This document shows, piece after piece, positions 34,260 through 43,177 of a stretch of DNA of 64,000 nucleotides. How positions within the stretch are numbered: position 1 is the first letter of the stretch; every line of letters starts with the position of its first letter. A model generated the notes under the pieces. The model was not told where the DNA came from. It saw only the letters and a program-made list of their open reading frames with translations, and searched no databases. The stretch lies in NCBI RefSeq assembly GCF_029601685.1, contig NZ_JARRIR010000010.1:1-64000 (forward strand), given 5' to 3'. A program made the position numbers and the translations under genes. Source of the stretch: Metarhizobium sp017305935. Lineage in GTDB: Bacteria > Pseudomonadota > Alphaproteobacteria > Rhizobiales > Rhizobiaceae.

Positions 34260-35143
34260 GGCCGCAATTTTTCATGCCGAGGTTCGTTCCGGCCAAGCCG
34301 GTCGAAAGCTTGCTTCTCGCGATCCTCTTCGCCGTGGCGGCGGCGCTTCAAGCCCATGCGGCGGGCTCAGCGCTCGAACGCATCCAGGAGAAAGGAAGCC
34401 TCACCGTTGCAATGTTCGGCGAGGACGTGCCGCCTTTCTTCTACACGGACGACACAGGCGAACTCGCCGGCATCGATCCGAACCTTGCGCGCGACATCGC
34501 GGCCAAACTCGGCGTGCGGGTGGTTTTTGATAGGTCGGCGACGACTTTCGACGGCGTCATGGACAAGGTGCGGATGGGCGGTGCCGACATCGCCGTCAGC
34601 CTGCTTAGCGATACGCTGGAGCGTGCGGCCCACGTCAGCTTCAGCCGGAGCTATGTCAGCGTCCGGCAGTTCATGCTGATCAACCGGCTGGAATTTGCCA
34701 AGCTCACCGCGACGCACTGTGCCGGCGGTGCCGCCGTTCCGGTCGCGAAGCTGCTCGACGATCCCGCTGCGCGTATCGGCGTCATCAGCGGCACCTCCTA
34801 TGTCGGCTTTCTCGCCCAAGATTTCCCCAGGGCGACGATGGTCGAGTTTGCCGACTGGAACGCGATGCTCGCCGCCGTGAAGGCCGGTAGGCTGGTCGCG
34901 CTTATGTATGACGAGATCGAGATCGGTAACTGGCGTCACGCCGATCCGGCCGGTTCCCTCGATCTCCGGCCTTTCCATCTTGCCGGTCACCCGGACACGA
35001 TCGCCATCGCGATGCGCCGGGAGGACCAAGACCTGAAGGCGTGGATCGACCTCTATCTCGGTAAGATCAGCGAGAGCGGCTTCCTGCCGTCCCTTCTGGA
35101 TACCTACCTTTATTCCTCCGACACGGGGCTCGCCAATGATTGA
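34256..35143 (+). CDS. Family-3 solute-binding protein coupled to an SDF symporter
   Basis: A 295-residue periplasmic binding protein with a signal peptide (about residues 1-35, ending QAHA). The SBP_bac_3 fold shows ALERIQEKGSLTVAMFGEDV then PPFFYTDDTGELAGIDPNLA, RDIAAKLGVRVVFD and MGGADIAVSLLSDTLERAAH, where the usual R in the TxxR motif is displaced to ERA. The second lobe has ARIGVISGTSYVGFLAQDFP. Such proteins normally feed ABC permeases, but no ABC permease or ATPase is linked; the next gene is a secondary symporter overlapping by 8 bases. It may deliver ligand to that carrier or act as a sensor. Ligand probably an amino acid or small organic acid. Confidence 0.85.
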   Translation: MRPQFFMPRFVPAKPVESLLLAILFAVAAALQAHAAGSALERIQEKGSLTVAMFGEDVPPFFYTDDTGELAGIDPNLARDIAAKLGVRVVFDRSATTFDGVMDKVRMGGADIAVSLLSDTLERAAHVSFSRSYVSVRQFMLINRLEFAKLTATHCAGGAAVPVAKLLDDPAARIGVISGTSYVGFLAQDFPRATMVEFADWNAMLAAVKAGRLVALMYDEIEIGNWRHADPAGSLDLRPFHLAGHPDTIAIAMRREDQDLKAWIDLYLGKISESGFLPSLLDTYLYSSDTGLAND

Positions 35144-36428
35144 AAGCGTCAGGCGCCGCCTCGCCGCCATTCTGCTGCATCCCGCAAGCGTCTTTGCCGG
35201 TCTGCTTTCGGGCGGGCTTTACGGGTGGCTCGATGCTGGTCCCGCGCCGGTTGTCGAGTTCATGGGGCATCTCTACCTGCGACTCTTGCAGATGTGCGTG
35301 ATTCCCCTCCTGTTCTCGGCGGTGGTCATGGGGCTCGCTAAACTCTTCTCCAGCGGTTCGGCGCGCCGATATGTTGGTCGTCTCGTCGGACTGTTCGCCG
35401 CCGGCTTGCTGCTTGCCGGCAGTCTTGGCCTGCTTCTTGGCGAGGTGGGTCAGCCGGGCGCAAACCTTCAGAGCGGGGCGCGGCAAGTGATCGGCGAGGC
35501 CGTCTTCCGCGCCGAGGCGACGAGCGGGGCGACGGCCGGAACCAGCCTACAGGATATCGCCATCGGCATCGTGCCCGAGAATATCTTCAAGGCCTTCAGC
35601 AGCGGCAACATGCTGGCCATCCTGTTCTTTGCCCTGCTTTTTGGCGTGGCGCTCGGCTCGCTCGACGCCGACAAGTCCGAGCGGGCGATCCTCCTGTTCG
35701 AAAGCATCTACGAGACGCTGACGGCGATCATCGGCTGGCTCGTCTATATTCTTCCGGCCGGTCTCTTCTGCCTAGCCTATAGCCAGGTGTCGGCCGTCGG
35801 CCTGCCGATTTTGGGCGCCATGTTCAAACTTGTCTTGCTGATCTATGCCGGCGGGCTCGCTATCGTGCTGCTTTGCATACTCGTCGTCTGGTGGCGGCTC
35901 GGCGGTGATGTCCGCCGTCCGGTTTCGGCCTTGCGCGAGGCGACCTTCGTGGCCTTCGGAGCCTCGAGCAGCTTCGCTGCCCTGCCCGCGGCGTTGCGTG
36001 GGTTGAAGGAAGGCGTCGGCATGGATCGCCATGTCGTCGATCTCGTCCTGCCGCTCGGCATCACGCTCAATCCTCCGGGCTCGGTGTTCCATTTCGCGAT
36101 TGCGACTGTCTTCCTCGCCAATCTCTACGGTGTCGTTCTCGACACGGGTCAGATGTCCTTCGTTCTGGTGGCCTCGGTCCTGGCAGGGCTCGCTGCGGCG
36201 GGAGCGCCGGGTGTGGCGGCGCTTTCCATGATGTCGCTGATCCTCATTCCGCTCGGCCTGCCGGTGGAGGTGGCGATCATCCTGCTTGTGGCGATCGATC
36301 CGATCATCGACCCCGTATTGACGGTGGTGAACGTCCAGGCGAATGCTGCGACGACCATCCTTCTGGCTGGTTCGGAAGATCGTGGAAACCGAACTCAATC
36401 GGATCACGGAGTTTTGAGGCAGCCATGA
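35136..36428 (+). CDS. Dicarboxylate/amino acid:cation symporter (SDF/DAACS family)
   Basis: A 430-residue membrane protein of the GltP/DctA fold. FGASSSFAALPAAL is the serine-rich HP1 tip, GITLNPPGSVFHFAIATVFL replaces the NMDGT motif of TM7, and AIDPIIDPVLTVVNVQANAA is TM8. In TM8 the residues equivalent to Asp394 and Asn401 of archaeal GltPh are kept, but the position of Arg397, which binds the acidic side chain, is Leu. The carrier may therefore prefer a substrate without a second carboxylate, and the changed NMDGT suggests altered cation coupling. It is in an operon with a binding protein (8-base overlap) and a methyltransferase (4-base overlap). Confidence 0.85.
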   Translation: MIESVRRRLAAILLHPASVFAGLLSGGLYGWLDAGPAPVVEFMGHLYLRLLQMCVIPLLFSAVVMGLAKLFSSGSARRYVGRLVGLFAAGLLLAGSLGLLLGEVGQPGANLQSGARQVIGEAVFRAEATSGATAGTSLQDIAIGIVPENIFKAFSSGNMLAILFFALLFGVALGSLDADKSERAILLFESIYETLTAIIGWLVYILPAGLFCLAYSQVSAVGLPILGAMFKLVLLIYAGGLAIVLLCILVVWWRLGGDVRRPVSALREATFVAFGASSSFAALPAALRGLKEGVGMDRHVVDLVLPLGITLNPPGSVFHFAIATVFLANLYGVVLDTGQMSFVLVASVLAGLAAAGAPGVAALSMMSLILIPLGLPVEVAIILLVAIDPIIDPVLTVVNVQANAATTILLAGSEDRGNRTQSDHGVLRQP

Positions 36429-37252
36429 CGAGAAACACGACAAGCGCCGGCCACGAAGCCAGCAATGCAGGATGGCTCGATCTGCATTTCGAGTCCTCCC
36501 GGCCGGAATATGAAGCGGCGCTGGAAGAGGTCGGCATCAGGCGAGGATGGAACGTACTTGACGCAGGATGCGGGAGCGGCGGCTTCCTGCCGCAGATCGC
36601 CGGACTTGTCGGCGAGGCTGGTTCGCTCGCCGCCCTCGATCTCGATCCCGAGAATGTCGATATGGCCGGTACTTTGCTTGCAGGAACGGGATTGGGCGCA
36701 AATGCCAGCGTTCAGATTGGAAACGTCCTGGCTCTACCCTTTACGGATGCGTCATTCGACTGCGTCTGGTCCGCGAATGTCATGCAGTACCTGACGCCTG
36801 CCGAATTCCGACAGGCTGCCGCCGAGGCGGCGCGGGTGCTGAAACCGGGCGGGTTATATGCGGTCAAGGAGTTCGATTCGACATCCCTGCAAATACGGCC
36901 GATCGACTACGGCATCTTTACCCGTTTCATGGCGGCCCGGATGGAGACGTTTCGAAAGAAGGATGTGCTCGGAACAGATTGCGGTTCCCGCTTGCCGGCA
37001 TTGCTGGAGCAAACAGGTTGGGAAATTGTCTGGCGGAAGGGCTGGATGGTGGAGCGCTGGGCGCCCGCCGATATTCGCACGCGGAATTATCTACTCGATC
37101 TTCTCTCCTATTTCGCAGGTGTCGCCCCAGACTACGACCTCCCTGCTGACGATCAGCGATACTGGCGGGAACTTGCCGACGCTCCAGACCGCGTGTTGGA
37201 TGATCCCTTCTTCTGCTACCGCGAGTTCTTCGTCGTCGTAGTCTGTCGGTAG
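36425..37252 (+). CDS. Class I SAM-dependent methyltransferase
   Basis: A 275-residue Methyltransf_11-type protein. The SAM site is NVLDAGCGSGGFLPQIAGLV (motif I) with SLAALDLDPENVDMA (acidic ribose-binding loop), ALPFTDASFDCVWSANVMQY (motif II) and EAARVLKPGGLYAVKEFDST (motif III). The C-terminal ~100 residues have no clear family and may hold the substrate cap. It overlaps the symporter stop by ATGA, so it is translated with the uptake genes, suggesting it modifies the imported compound or a derivative. Substrate unknown. The 3' end touches the integrase relic B. Confidence 0.85.
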   Translation: MTRNTTSAGHEASNAGWLDLHFESSRPEYEAALEEVGIRRGWNVLDAGCGSGGFLPQIAGLVGEAGSLAALDLDPENVDMAGTLLAGTGLGANASVQIGNVLALPFTDASFDCVWSANVMQYLTPAEFRQAAAEAARVLKPGGLYAVKEFDSTSLQIRPIDYGIFTRFMAARMETFRKKDVLGTDCGSRLPALLEQTGWEIVWRKGWMVERWAPADIRTRNYLLDLLSYFAGVAPDYDLPADDQRYWRELADAPDRVLDDPFFCYREFFVVVVCR

Positions 37253-37299
37253 AAGAAGCTCTCGAAAACAAGCAATTTGATATATTCGGCAAAGGAGCC

Positions 37300-37610
37300 T
37301 TTATAATCCCGCCGCTTTGTGAGATTTATGCGGAAGCGATCACGCCGGCGCTGGTAGCGGCGGGTCATTTCGGCTGCGGCATGGCCGGGCTGTTTTTGCA
37401 CATAGCGCTCGTCGGCTTCGGCCGAGGAGGTGAGGCCGGCGCGAAGCGAGTGCCCGCGAATTTCTGGCCGCGCTCGGCTTCGGAAAGATCGCCGCGCATG
37501 CCGGCGGCGAGTGCGGTCTTCTTGACGAGGCGCGCCACCTCCTGATCGTTCAGCCGCTCAGGCCCGACATCCTTTCCCTTCCCGCCCGCATAGGCTGTCA
37601 ATCGGCAGCC
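37300..37610 (-). pseudogene. Tyrosine recombinase (integrase) relic B, C-terminal catalytic part
   Basis: Minus-strand frames give GKDVGPERLNDQEVARLVKK, TALAAGMRGDLSEAERGQKF, AG, then after a one-base shift near 37455 HSLRAGLTSSAEADERYVQK, QPGHAAAEMTRRYQ and RRRDRFRINLTK. The HxxR, GH and final Tyr of the catalytic RHRY set are visible. The N-terminal half is absent, replaced by an IS3 OrfA relic at about 37610, and the reading frame runs on past NLTK into the methyltransferase 3' end. RGDLxEAERxxKFA and RRDRFRxNLTK match relic A, so both derive from one integrase type. Confidence 0.75.
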
Positions 37611-37885
37611 GCCGCTGCGCGGAGTTTTTTTCACCAGGTCCAGCTCCATCGTGAGCTGGCCGACCTTGCGTTCGAGCGCCGCAATGTGGGCCTCTACTCC
37701 GCGATGACGCTCGCTTCCGCCTCTTCATCGTTCAGTTCACCACGATCGAACTGCGTCAACCATGGCTGTATGAGGTTGGCCGAAATGCCATACGGTGCGC
37801 TGTGCGTCGCGCCGTCGATGACGCCGTTTCGGATATCCTGGCAAAGCTGCAATTTGAACGGTGTCGAATGCTGTCGATATGGGAT
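37611..37885 (-). pseudogene. IS3-family OrfA relic
   Basis: The minus strand encodes PYRQHSTPFKLQLCQDIRNG, VIDGATHSAPYGISANLIQP, WLTQFDRGELNDEEAEASVI, then a stop, and in the next frame EAHIAALERKVGQLTMELDL, VKKTPR. This is the helix-turn-helix plus leucine-zipper layout of an IS3 OrfA, unlike the copy at 1-246. The usual ATG before PYRQHS reads ATC. It is fused to integrase relic B at about 37610, and no OrfB follows. Nothing recognisable lies between 37886 and 38025. Confidence 0.7.
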
Positions 37886-38025
37886 TTCAGGAGCCTTCTC
37901 CGATTGAGGCCCGCAGAGTGTATCAGTTTCTCCATGTCCCGTTGTCCAGCCCGAGGGGTTCACTCAAGTTTTGATCGTATTGGTCTCCTGCGAGCTATGG
38001 CTAAACTTGGTATTATACTGCCAGT

Positions 38026-38316
38026 TTAACCCAGATAGCTGAAAAGAAAGGGGCCGCCGGCGACCGCTTCCTTTGATGCCGAAATCGGCATTACGCTTGT
38101 AGATTACCTTGAGGTCGAGCGTCCGTTGGCGACTTGGCCGGCGAGGCTCGGAATGTTGCCCGTCTGGTTTTCCTTCACCAGTGCCGTGGCGAACGCGCAT
38201 TTCAGCGCTCCGAGGACTTGCGAGAACTGGACGAGCGCGGAATCCATACGCGTGGGTGCGTGGCCGCATCCGCTTAGTCCAGCGGCCAATATCACGCAGA
38301 CGATCTGTTTTCTCAT
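38026..38316 (-). pseudogene. Small lipoprotein gene with frameshift
   Basis: A start at 38316 gives MRKQIVCVILAAGLSGCGHA, a lipoprotein signal with lipobox LSGC, then ALVQFSQVLGALKCAFATAL and NIPSLAGQVANGRSTSR, ending at 38104. A neighbouring frame continues plausibly with LDLKVIYKRNADFGIKGSG and, after another possible shift, AGGPFLFSYLG to a stop at 38026. The intact product would be about 95 residues, outer-membrane or periplasm anchored. The family is not recognised. The upstream 70-codon frame might still be expressed as a short lipoprotein. Confidence 0.5.
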
Positions 38317-38915
38317 GGAAAGGGTCCCTCACGACGAGGGTAGTCTGGATACAACCTGTTGCAGAAAGGCGAATGCAGCAGGTGCGTTAAGGAAGGTATG
38401 TGGTCGCACAACGCATGGCAGGCGTCTCGCCGAGGTGACGAGACTTGGGCATGAAAGTCCGGAGGAAATCGGCCCAGTCGGCGGGGCATCCGACGGATAG
38501 GGGTTTCCGCCTGGCAAACGCCAGCTCACGAATTAAGGGGCAGGATGTGTGGCATGTCCGCCACTGCTGCTGTGAATTCTCTGTATCGGAACGTAAAAAC
38601 CGCGCTCTCTGCTCGACCGCGAGTCTGTGAATGAAATCAAACACAAAACTTGTGCAAAGCACTCATGTTACTGCTGCACGTTGGATCAGTTCTAATTCAT
38701 TGTGCTTGCACGCAAAATCCGCCTCGGGCTAATGCATGTCCAGCAGGGACTTGGAGACGGGCCTGCCTGTAACAGCGTGGAGCGGTAGACGAAGTGCGCA
38801 GTGACGTTGGGTGTAGGTCCGGAAGCTATGGTCGGTCGCATGACCGGCAGCCCGCCATCGTCGTCATCCAGTCTGCCATTCGACTGGCCCTCCGCATGGG
38901 TGGAGGACCGGTCCA
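38317..38915. other. 600-base stretch without a recognisable gene
   Basis: Both strands hold only short frames without family motifs or good ribosome sites. It lies between the IS/integrase relic zone and the Fec-type sigma gene, and may hold the sigma-factor promoter. I looked for Fur- or RirA-like palindromes and riboswitch cores and did not find a convincing one. Confidence 0.4.
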
Positions 38916-39431
38916 TTGCCCGCAATCCTGAACGCAATCTTCCAGAACCACCGCCGCTCGCTGATGTGGACGGTCATGCGGATCGTCGGTGATCCGCAGA
39001 CCGCCGAGGACGTCGCGCAGGAAGCCTATCTTCGCGCCCGGCGCGCGATCGAGAGCGGTCCGATCGAGCATATCGAGGCGTTCCTGCAGCAGACGGCCCG
39101 CAATCTCGCGCTCGATCACCAGCGCCGCCGCAAAATGCGCGCCGAATATGAGACTGACGGGCTCGGCGAGGATGTGCTCCAGAACATCCCCGACAACGTT
39201 CCGTCCCTCGAAGCGGCGCTGGTGGAGCGCGAGCGCTTCGAGGCGTTCCGAAAGGCTCTCGACGGCTTGCCCCCGCGGGCTCAGTCGGTCATGATCCTCA
39301 GCCGGCTGGAGGAATGGTCCAACCGGCAGATCGCCGAGCATCTCGGCATCTCCGAGCGGACTGTCTTCAGCGATCTCAAGCTGGCGATGGCGCATTGCCG
39401 CGAGAGGCTCGCCCGGCTCGATGGCCGCTAG
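38916..39431 (+). CDS. FecI-like ECF sigma factor
   Basis: A 171-residue group IV sigma factor. Region 2 is FQNHRRSLMWTVMRIVGDPQ then TAEDVAQEAYLRARRAI, and region 4 is LPPRAQSVMILSRLEEWSNR then QIAEHLGISERTVFSDLKLA. The start is TTG 38916 preceded by GGAGG eight bases away. Followed by a FecR-like gene and a TonB receptor with an STN domain, it fits cell-surface signalling: ligand-loaded receptor signals through FecR to free the sigma factor, which then transcribes the uptake operon. 165 bases separate it from fecR; no clear FecI-type promoter could be pinned down there. Confidence 0.88.
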   Translation: MPAILNAIFQNHRRSLMWTVMRIVGDPQTAEDVAQEAYLRARRAIESGPIEHIEAFLQQTARNLALDHQRRRKMRAEYETDGLGEDVLQNIPDNVPSLEAALVERERFEAFRKALDGLPPRAQSVMILSRLEEWSNRQIAEHLGISERTVFSDLKLAMAHCRERLARLDGR

Positions 39432-39596
39432 CCGCGGCGGTGTTCGGCGGCCGCTGGCCGCCTGCTGCCGTACCAAGCCATAGAAATCCTCGCGACAGCG
39501 CCCCGGCAGAGCTGCGAGAAATTTTGCTGAATTTCGGAGTGTCGAACGTCTCATGTATAAGGACCCCCGCGACACAGTAGCGATTGGACGACTTGA

Positions 39597-40592
39597 GTGG
39601 GACGTAAGGACATAGACCACGAGACGCCGGAAGACGGGTTCAAACATGAGGATCCCGTCGTGGACGAGGCGCTCGAATGGTTCGCCCGGCTCCGCAACAC
39701 GACAGCCGACCCGGCGACCAGGGCCGCGTTCGAGCGCTGGCTCGCGACCAGCCCGCGCCACGTCCAAGAATATCGCGACCTTGAGGCGATGTGGAGCGCA
39801 TCGAGCTTCGCGAAAGCCGTAGACAGTCTCCCGATAGCCCCTGCCGTCCGTCGCCACGCCAGAGGCCCAATCGCTCGCTGGGGCATGCGCGCCTTTCCAT
39901 TGGTGGCCACCATCCTGATCTCGGTCGCTATCTGGCAGTATCCGGCGATCATGCTGCGATGGGAAGCCGACTACCTTACCGCGATCGGCGACAAGACCAC
40001 AGTAACGCTGCCTGACGGTTCGACCATGATGCTCGACACAGCGTCGGCCGTCGCCGTCGATTTCAACGGTGACAAACGTCAAGTCCGGCTCCTGCAGGGA
40101 GAGGCGTTCTTCGACGTTAAGCCCGACCCGGACCATCCCTTCCGCGTCGCCGGAAGTTACGGCGAAGTAGAGGTGCGCGGCACGGCGTTCTCGGTCCGCA
40201 CCGACGCGGGCGAAGATCGCACGATCCTCGAACGTGGCCTCGTCCATGTCAGCCGTTTGAACAATCCCAGGGACGCGGCCGATCTTGAACCCGGCCAGAT
40301 GATCGTCGCAACGGCAACCTCGCTCTCGGACGTCATGCCCGCCGATCCGGCCACCGCGCTGGCATGGCGCGACGGCCGCATTATCTTCGAAAACCAACGC
40401 TTGTCGCGCGTGCTGAACGAACTGCGCCGCTACTATGGCGGCAGTATCATTGTCGCGGACAGCCGTGTCGGCCAGCTCGTCGTCACCGGCAATTATCGCC
40501 TCGACGATGTGGAGGCAGCCATCCGCACCCTCGCCGATGCCGCGGGCGTCACCATGAACCGCCTGCCGGGCGGAATCATAATCTTGCGCTAA
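39597..40592 (+). CDS. FecR-like transmembrane sigma regulator
   Basis: A 331-residue inner-membrane protein. The N-terminal DUF4880/sigma-binding part is DEALEWFARLRNTTADPATR then AAFERWLATSPRHVQEYRDL. One membrane helix lies near residues 100-116 (FPLVATILISVAIWQYP). The periplasmic FecR domain has TVTLPDGSTMMLDTASAVAV, EVRGTAFSVRTD and, at the end, a DUF4974 segment (FENQRLSRVLNELRRYYGGS) that contacts the receptor STN domain. The start is GTG 39597 with only a weak ribosome site. It passes the signal from the downstream receptor to the sigma factor encoded upstream. Confidence 0.88.
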   Translation: MGRKDIDHETPEDGFKHEDPVVDEALEWFARLRNTTADPATRAAFERWLATSPRHVQEYRDLEAMWSASSFAKAVDSLPIAPAVRRHARGPIARWGMRAFPLVATILISVAIWQYPAIMLRWEADYLTAIGDKTTVTLPDGSTMMLDTASAVAVDFNGDKRQVRLLQGEAFFDVKPDPDHPFRVAGSYGEVEVRGTAFSVRTDAGEDRTILERGLVHVSRLNNPRDAADLEPGQMIVATATSLSDVMPADPATALAWRDGRIIFENQRLSRVLNELRRYYGGSIIVADSRVGQLVVTGNYRLDDVEAAIRTLADAAGVTMNRLPGGIIILR

Positions 40593-40705
40593 CCTCTCAA
40601 GTTTTTTTTCCGACTCGGGACCCGTCGTTCGTCAAGAGTACGAGGGACCTGATCGGAACAGTACGAATTCACGGTCCTTCGAAATCGAAACGAGGGCTTT
40701 GCGTG

Positions 40706-43177
40706 ATGACGGCGCGTTCCGCTACGACGTATGAAAATGTAACTTCCCATCATGGCCGGAACCAAAGGCGTCTGCTGGCGCTGCTGTTGACGTCCACGAT
40801 CTTTGGATGCGCGAGCGCCGCAGCCGTCTCCTTCGCTCAGGCACAGCAGAGCTCGCGCGCGGCAACCGCCGATCAGACCTTACAGTTCTCGATCCCCGCG
40901 CAGCCGCTTTCTTCCGCCATCAGCGCTTTCATCCGGCAGACAGGCTGGCAGATCAGCTATACATCCGCGCTCGCGAGCGGCAAGACGTCAGGCTCCGTTG
41001 TTGGCAGCTACAACCCGTCGCAGGCTCTGCAGCGACTTGTCTCCGGCACCGGCCTCAATGTCCGTGTCAGCGCACCCGGTTCGGCCGCGTTGGTGAACCC
41101 GGGCATTGCTGCCGTCGACACGATCCCGGACGAGGGCTCCACGGTGCTCGATACGATCCTCGTTCAGGGGCAAGGCGAGACGGCCACGAGCCATTTCGAG
41201 GGTTTCGCGGCGACGAGAAGCGCAACTGGCACGAAGACGGACACGCCACTGATTGAGACGCCTCAGGCCGTGACGGTGATCGGGAGCGACGAACTGCGCA
41301 GCCGGGATGCCAAAAGTCTTCAGGATGCATTGAGCTACGTGGCCGGCGTTAACAGATATGAAGGCGCTGACAGAACGACAGAGAGCTTTATTATCAGAGG
41401 CTTCCGCGCGCTGGCGGGCTACAGTAGCCTGTACAGAGACGGCATGAAATATCAAGTCAACGGCTATGACGGACAGCAGGAGCCTTACGGTCTCGAACGC
41501 GTGGAAGTGCTAAAAGGATCATCATCTGTTCTCTACGGGGGAGCAGCTCCAGGGGGGATCATCAACACAATAAGCAAACGCCCGACCGAGGTTCCACTAC
41601 GCGAAATCAACGTCGAGTACGGTAGCTACAATCGCAAGCAGATTTCAGGAGATTTCGGTGGTCCACTGACACAGGACGGGGATCTGAGTTATCGCCTGAC
41701 GTTTCTGCATCGAAAAAGCGATACATTCCTGGATTACGTGCCTGACGACAGGACATTTATCGCACCCGCTATCAAGTGGCAGCCGTCCGATGCAACGTCA
41801 TTGACGATATTGGGTGAATATCAGCATGATCTTTCGAAATATCAATATGGTTTGCCGACGCAGGGGACGATCCTGCCAAATCCGAATGGCGCCATCCCCC
41901 GCAATCGATTCAACGGCGAACCGGGGCTTGATGAATGGGACAATAGGCGGTGGTCGGTAGGGTATCAATTTGAACATCAGTTCAGCGAGCAACTTACTTT
42001 CCACAGTAATGGGCGCTACGTCACGTCCGAAAATCATATGCCCTTCACCGGTTCGTCCGGTCTGCTCGACGACATGCGCACGACTGCGTGGCGCGAATAC
42101 TGGGTGGCCGATCGTTTATCTTCAGGAATAACGATCGACAATTTGCTGCAATATGACTGGTCGCTTGGAAGCATGGAAAATCGAAGCCTGGTCGGATTGG
42201 ATTATACCGATCGCAAATGGCGGATGTTCGATTATCGCGCCTCGGCAACCCCGCTTGACCTGTTTGACCCGGTTTACGGCGGGCCGGTCGGTGAATTGCG
42301 CCAGCATGGAACCTTCCGGAACGAAGTCGAGGCAGTCGGCTTGTATGCGCAGAACCAGATGACGATCGATGACAGATGGGTTTTGTTGTTCGGAGGGAGA
42401 TACGACTGGGCAAATATTGACAACAAAGTCGTCAATCAGGATGTCTGGACGCATACGAAAAGCGATGCGTTTACCGGTAGGGCAGGACTCGTGTACCTGT
42501 TCGACAACGGGTTTGCCCCCTATGTGAGCTTTGCTCAGGGGTTCGAGCCGGTCGTCGGTTCTGATAGGCATGGTGGTGCGTTCCAGCCGGCTGAAAGCGA
42601 ACAATACGAAGTTGGCCTGCGCTATCAACCACCAGGAATGGACCTCATGTTTACGGCGTCTGCATATCATTTGACGATGTCGAATGTGACAGTTGCCGAT
42701 CCTGTCGATCGTACAAAACTTGCGCAAATGGGTGAGGTCCGCTCACAAGGAATTGAGCTTGAAGCGCGGGGCAGGCTTGGCAATTACTGGGATGTCGCTG
42801 CCGCCTATGCCTATACCGATGCCCGTACTGTCAGGAGCAGTGTCTGGACACCGGAACTTGAGGGAAGACGAACCGGCGGGGTTCCGTACAATAGCTTCTC
42901 GCTCTGGGCGGACTATGATTTCGAAGGCTTGGGCGCGCCCGGCTTGAAGATTGGTGGCGGGCTACGTTATGTAGGGGAAACTGAAGGGCTATACGTCAAG
43001 GGTACTGTACCTGCCTATACTGTGGTCGACGCAAGTATCAGCTATACTCGTGATGATTGGAAGGCAACTCTCAGTGCGACCAATTTGTTTGATAAGAACT
43101 ATGCCGCATCATGCACGTCTGATTGCTTTTATGGTGAGCCTCTTAACGTAAAGTTTTCCCTGAGCAAGCGCTGGTGA
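40706..43177 (+). CDS. TonB-dependent siderophore receptor with STN signalling domain
   Basis: An 823-residue outer-membrane receptor. After a signal peptide ending near SFAQA comes the STN domain (LQFSIPAQPLSSAISAFIRQ, TGWQISYTSALASGKTSG), which couples to FecR. The TonB-box region precedes the plug (IETPQAVTVIGSDELRSRDA, FIIRGFRALAGYSSLYRDGM, LERVEVLKGSSSVLYGGAAP, GGIINTISKRPT). The rest is a 22-strand barrel ending in FSLSKRW with a terminal aromatic. The C-terminal part is closest in style to FhuA/FoxA-type hydroxamate receptors. ATG 40706 follows GAGGG. From about 41350 the DNA becomes visibly richer in A/T than the first 650 bases, suggesting a mosaic gene. Confidence 0.9.
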   Translation: MTARSATTYENVTSHHGRNQRRLLALLLTSTIFGCASAAAVSFAQAQQSSRAATADQTLQFSIPAQPLSSAISAFIRQTGWQISYTSALASGKTSGSVVGSYNPSQALQRLVSGTGLNVRVSAPGSAALVNPGIAAVDTIPDEGSTVLDTILVQGQGETATSHFEGFAATRSATGTKTDTPLIETPQAVTVIGSDELRSRDAKSLQDALSYVAGVNRYEGADRTTESFIIRGFRALAGYSSLYRDGMKYQVNGYDGQQEPYGLERVEVLKGSSSVLYGGAAPGGIINTISKRPTEVPLREINVEYGSYNRKQISGDFGGPLTQDGDLSYRLTFLHRKSDTFLDYVPDDRTFIAPAIKWQPSDATSLTILGEYQHDLSKYQYGLPTQGTILPNPNGAIPRNRFNGEPGLDEWDNRRWSVGYQFEHQFSEQLTFHSNGRYVTSENHMPFTGSSGLLDDMRTTAWREYWVADRLSSGITIDNLLQYDWSLGSMENRSLVGLDYTDRKWRMFDYRASATPLDLFDPVYGGPVGELRQHGTFRNEVEAVGLYAQNQMTIDDRWVLLFGGRYDWANIDNKVVNQDVWTHTKSDAFTGRAGLVYLFDNGFAPYVSFAQGFEPVVGSDRHGGAFQPAESEQYEVGLRYQPPGMDLMFTASAYHLTMSNVTVADPVDRTKLAQMGEVRSQGIELEARGRLGNYWDVAAAYAYTDARTVRSSVWTPELEGRRTGGVPYNSFSLWADYDFEGLGAPGLKIGGGLRYVGETEGLYVKGTVPAYTVVDASISYTRDDWKATLSATNLFDKNYAASCTSDCFYGEPLNVKFSLSKRW

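Noticed and set aside
38317..38915. Possible cobalamin-type riboswitch or iron box upstream of the ECF sigma gene
   Set aside because: Short strings resembling conserved cores occur, but the paired elements are absent and no palindromic Fur, Irr or RirA-like site was found.
39431..39597. FecI-type promoter (GAAAT and CGTCTC) before fecR
   Set aside because: The candidate elements are about 24 bases apart, too far for the usual spacing of roughly 17, so the match is not persuasive.
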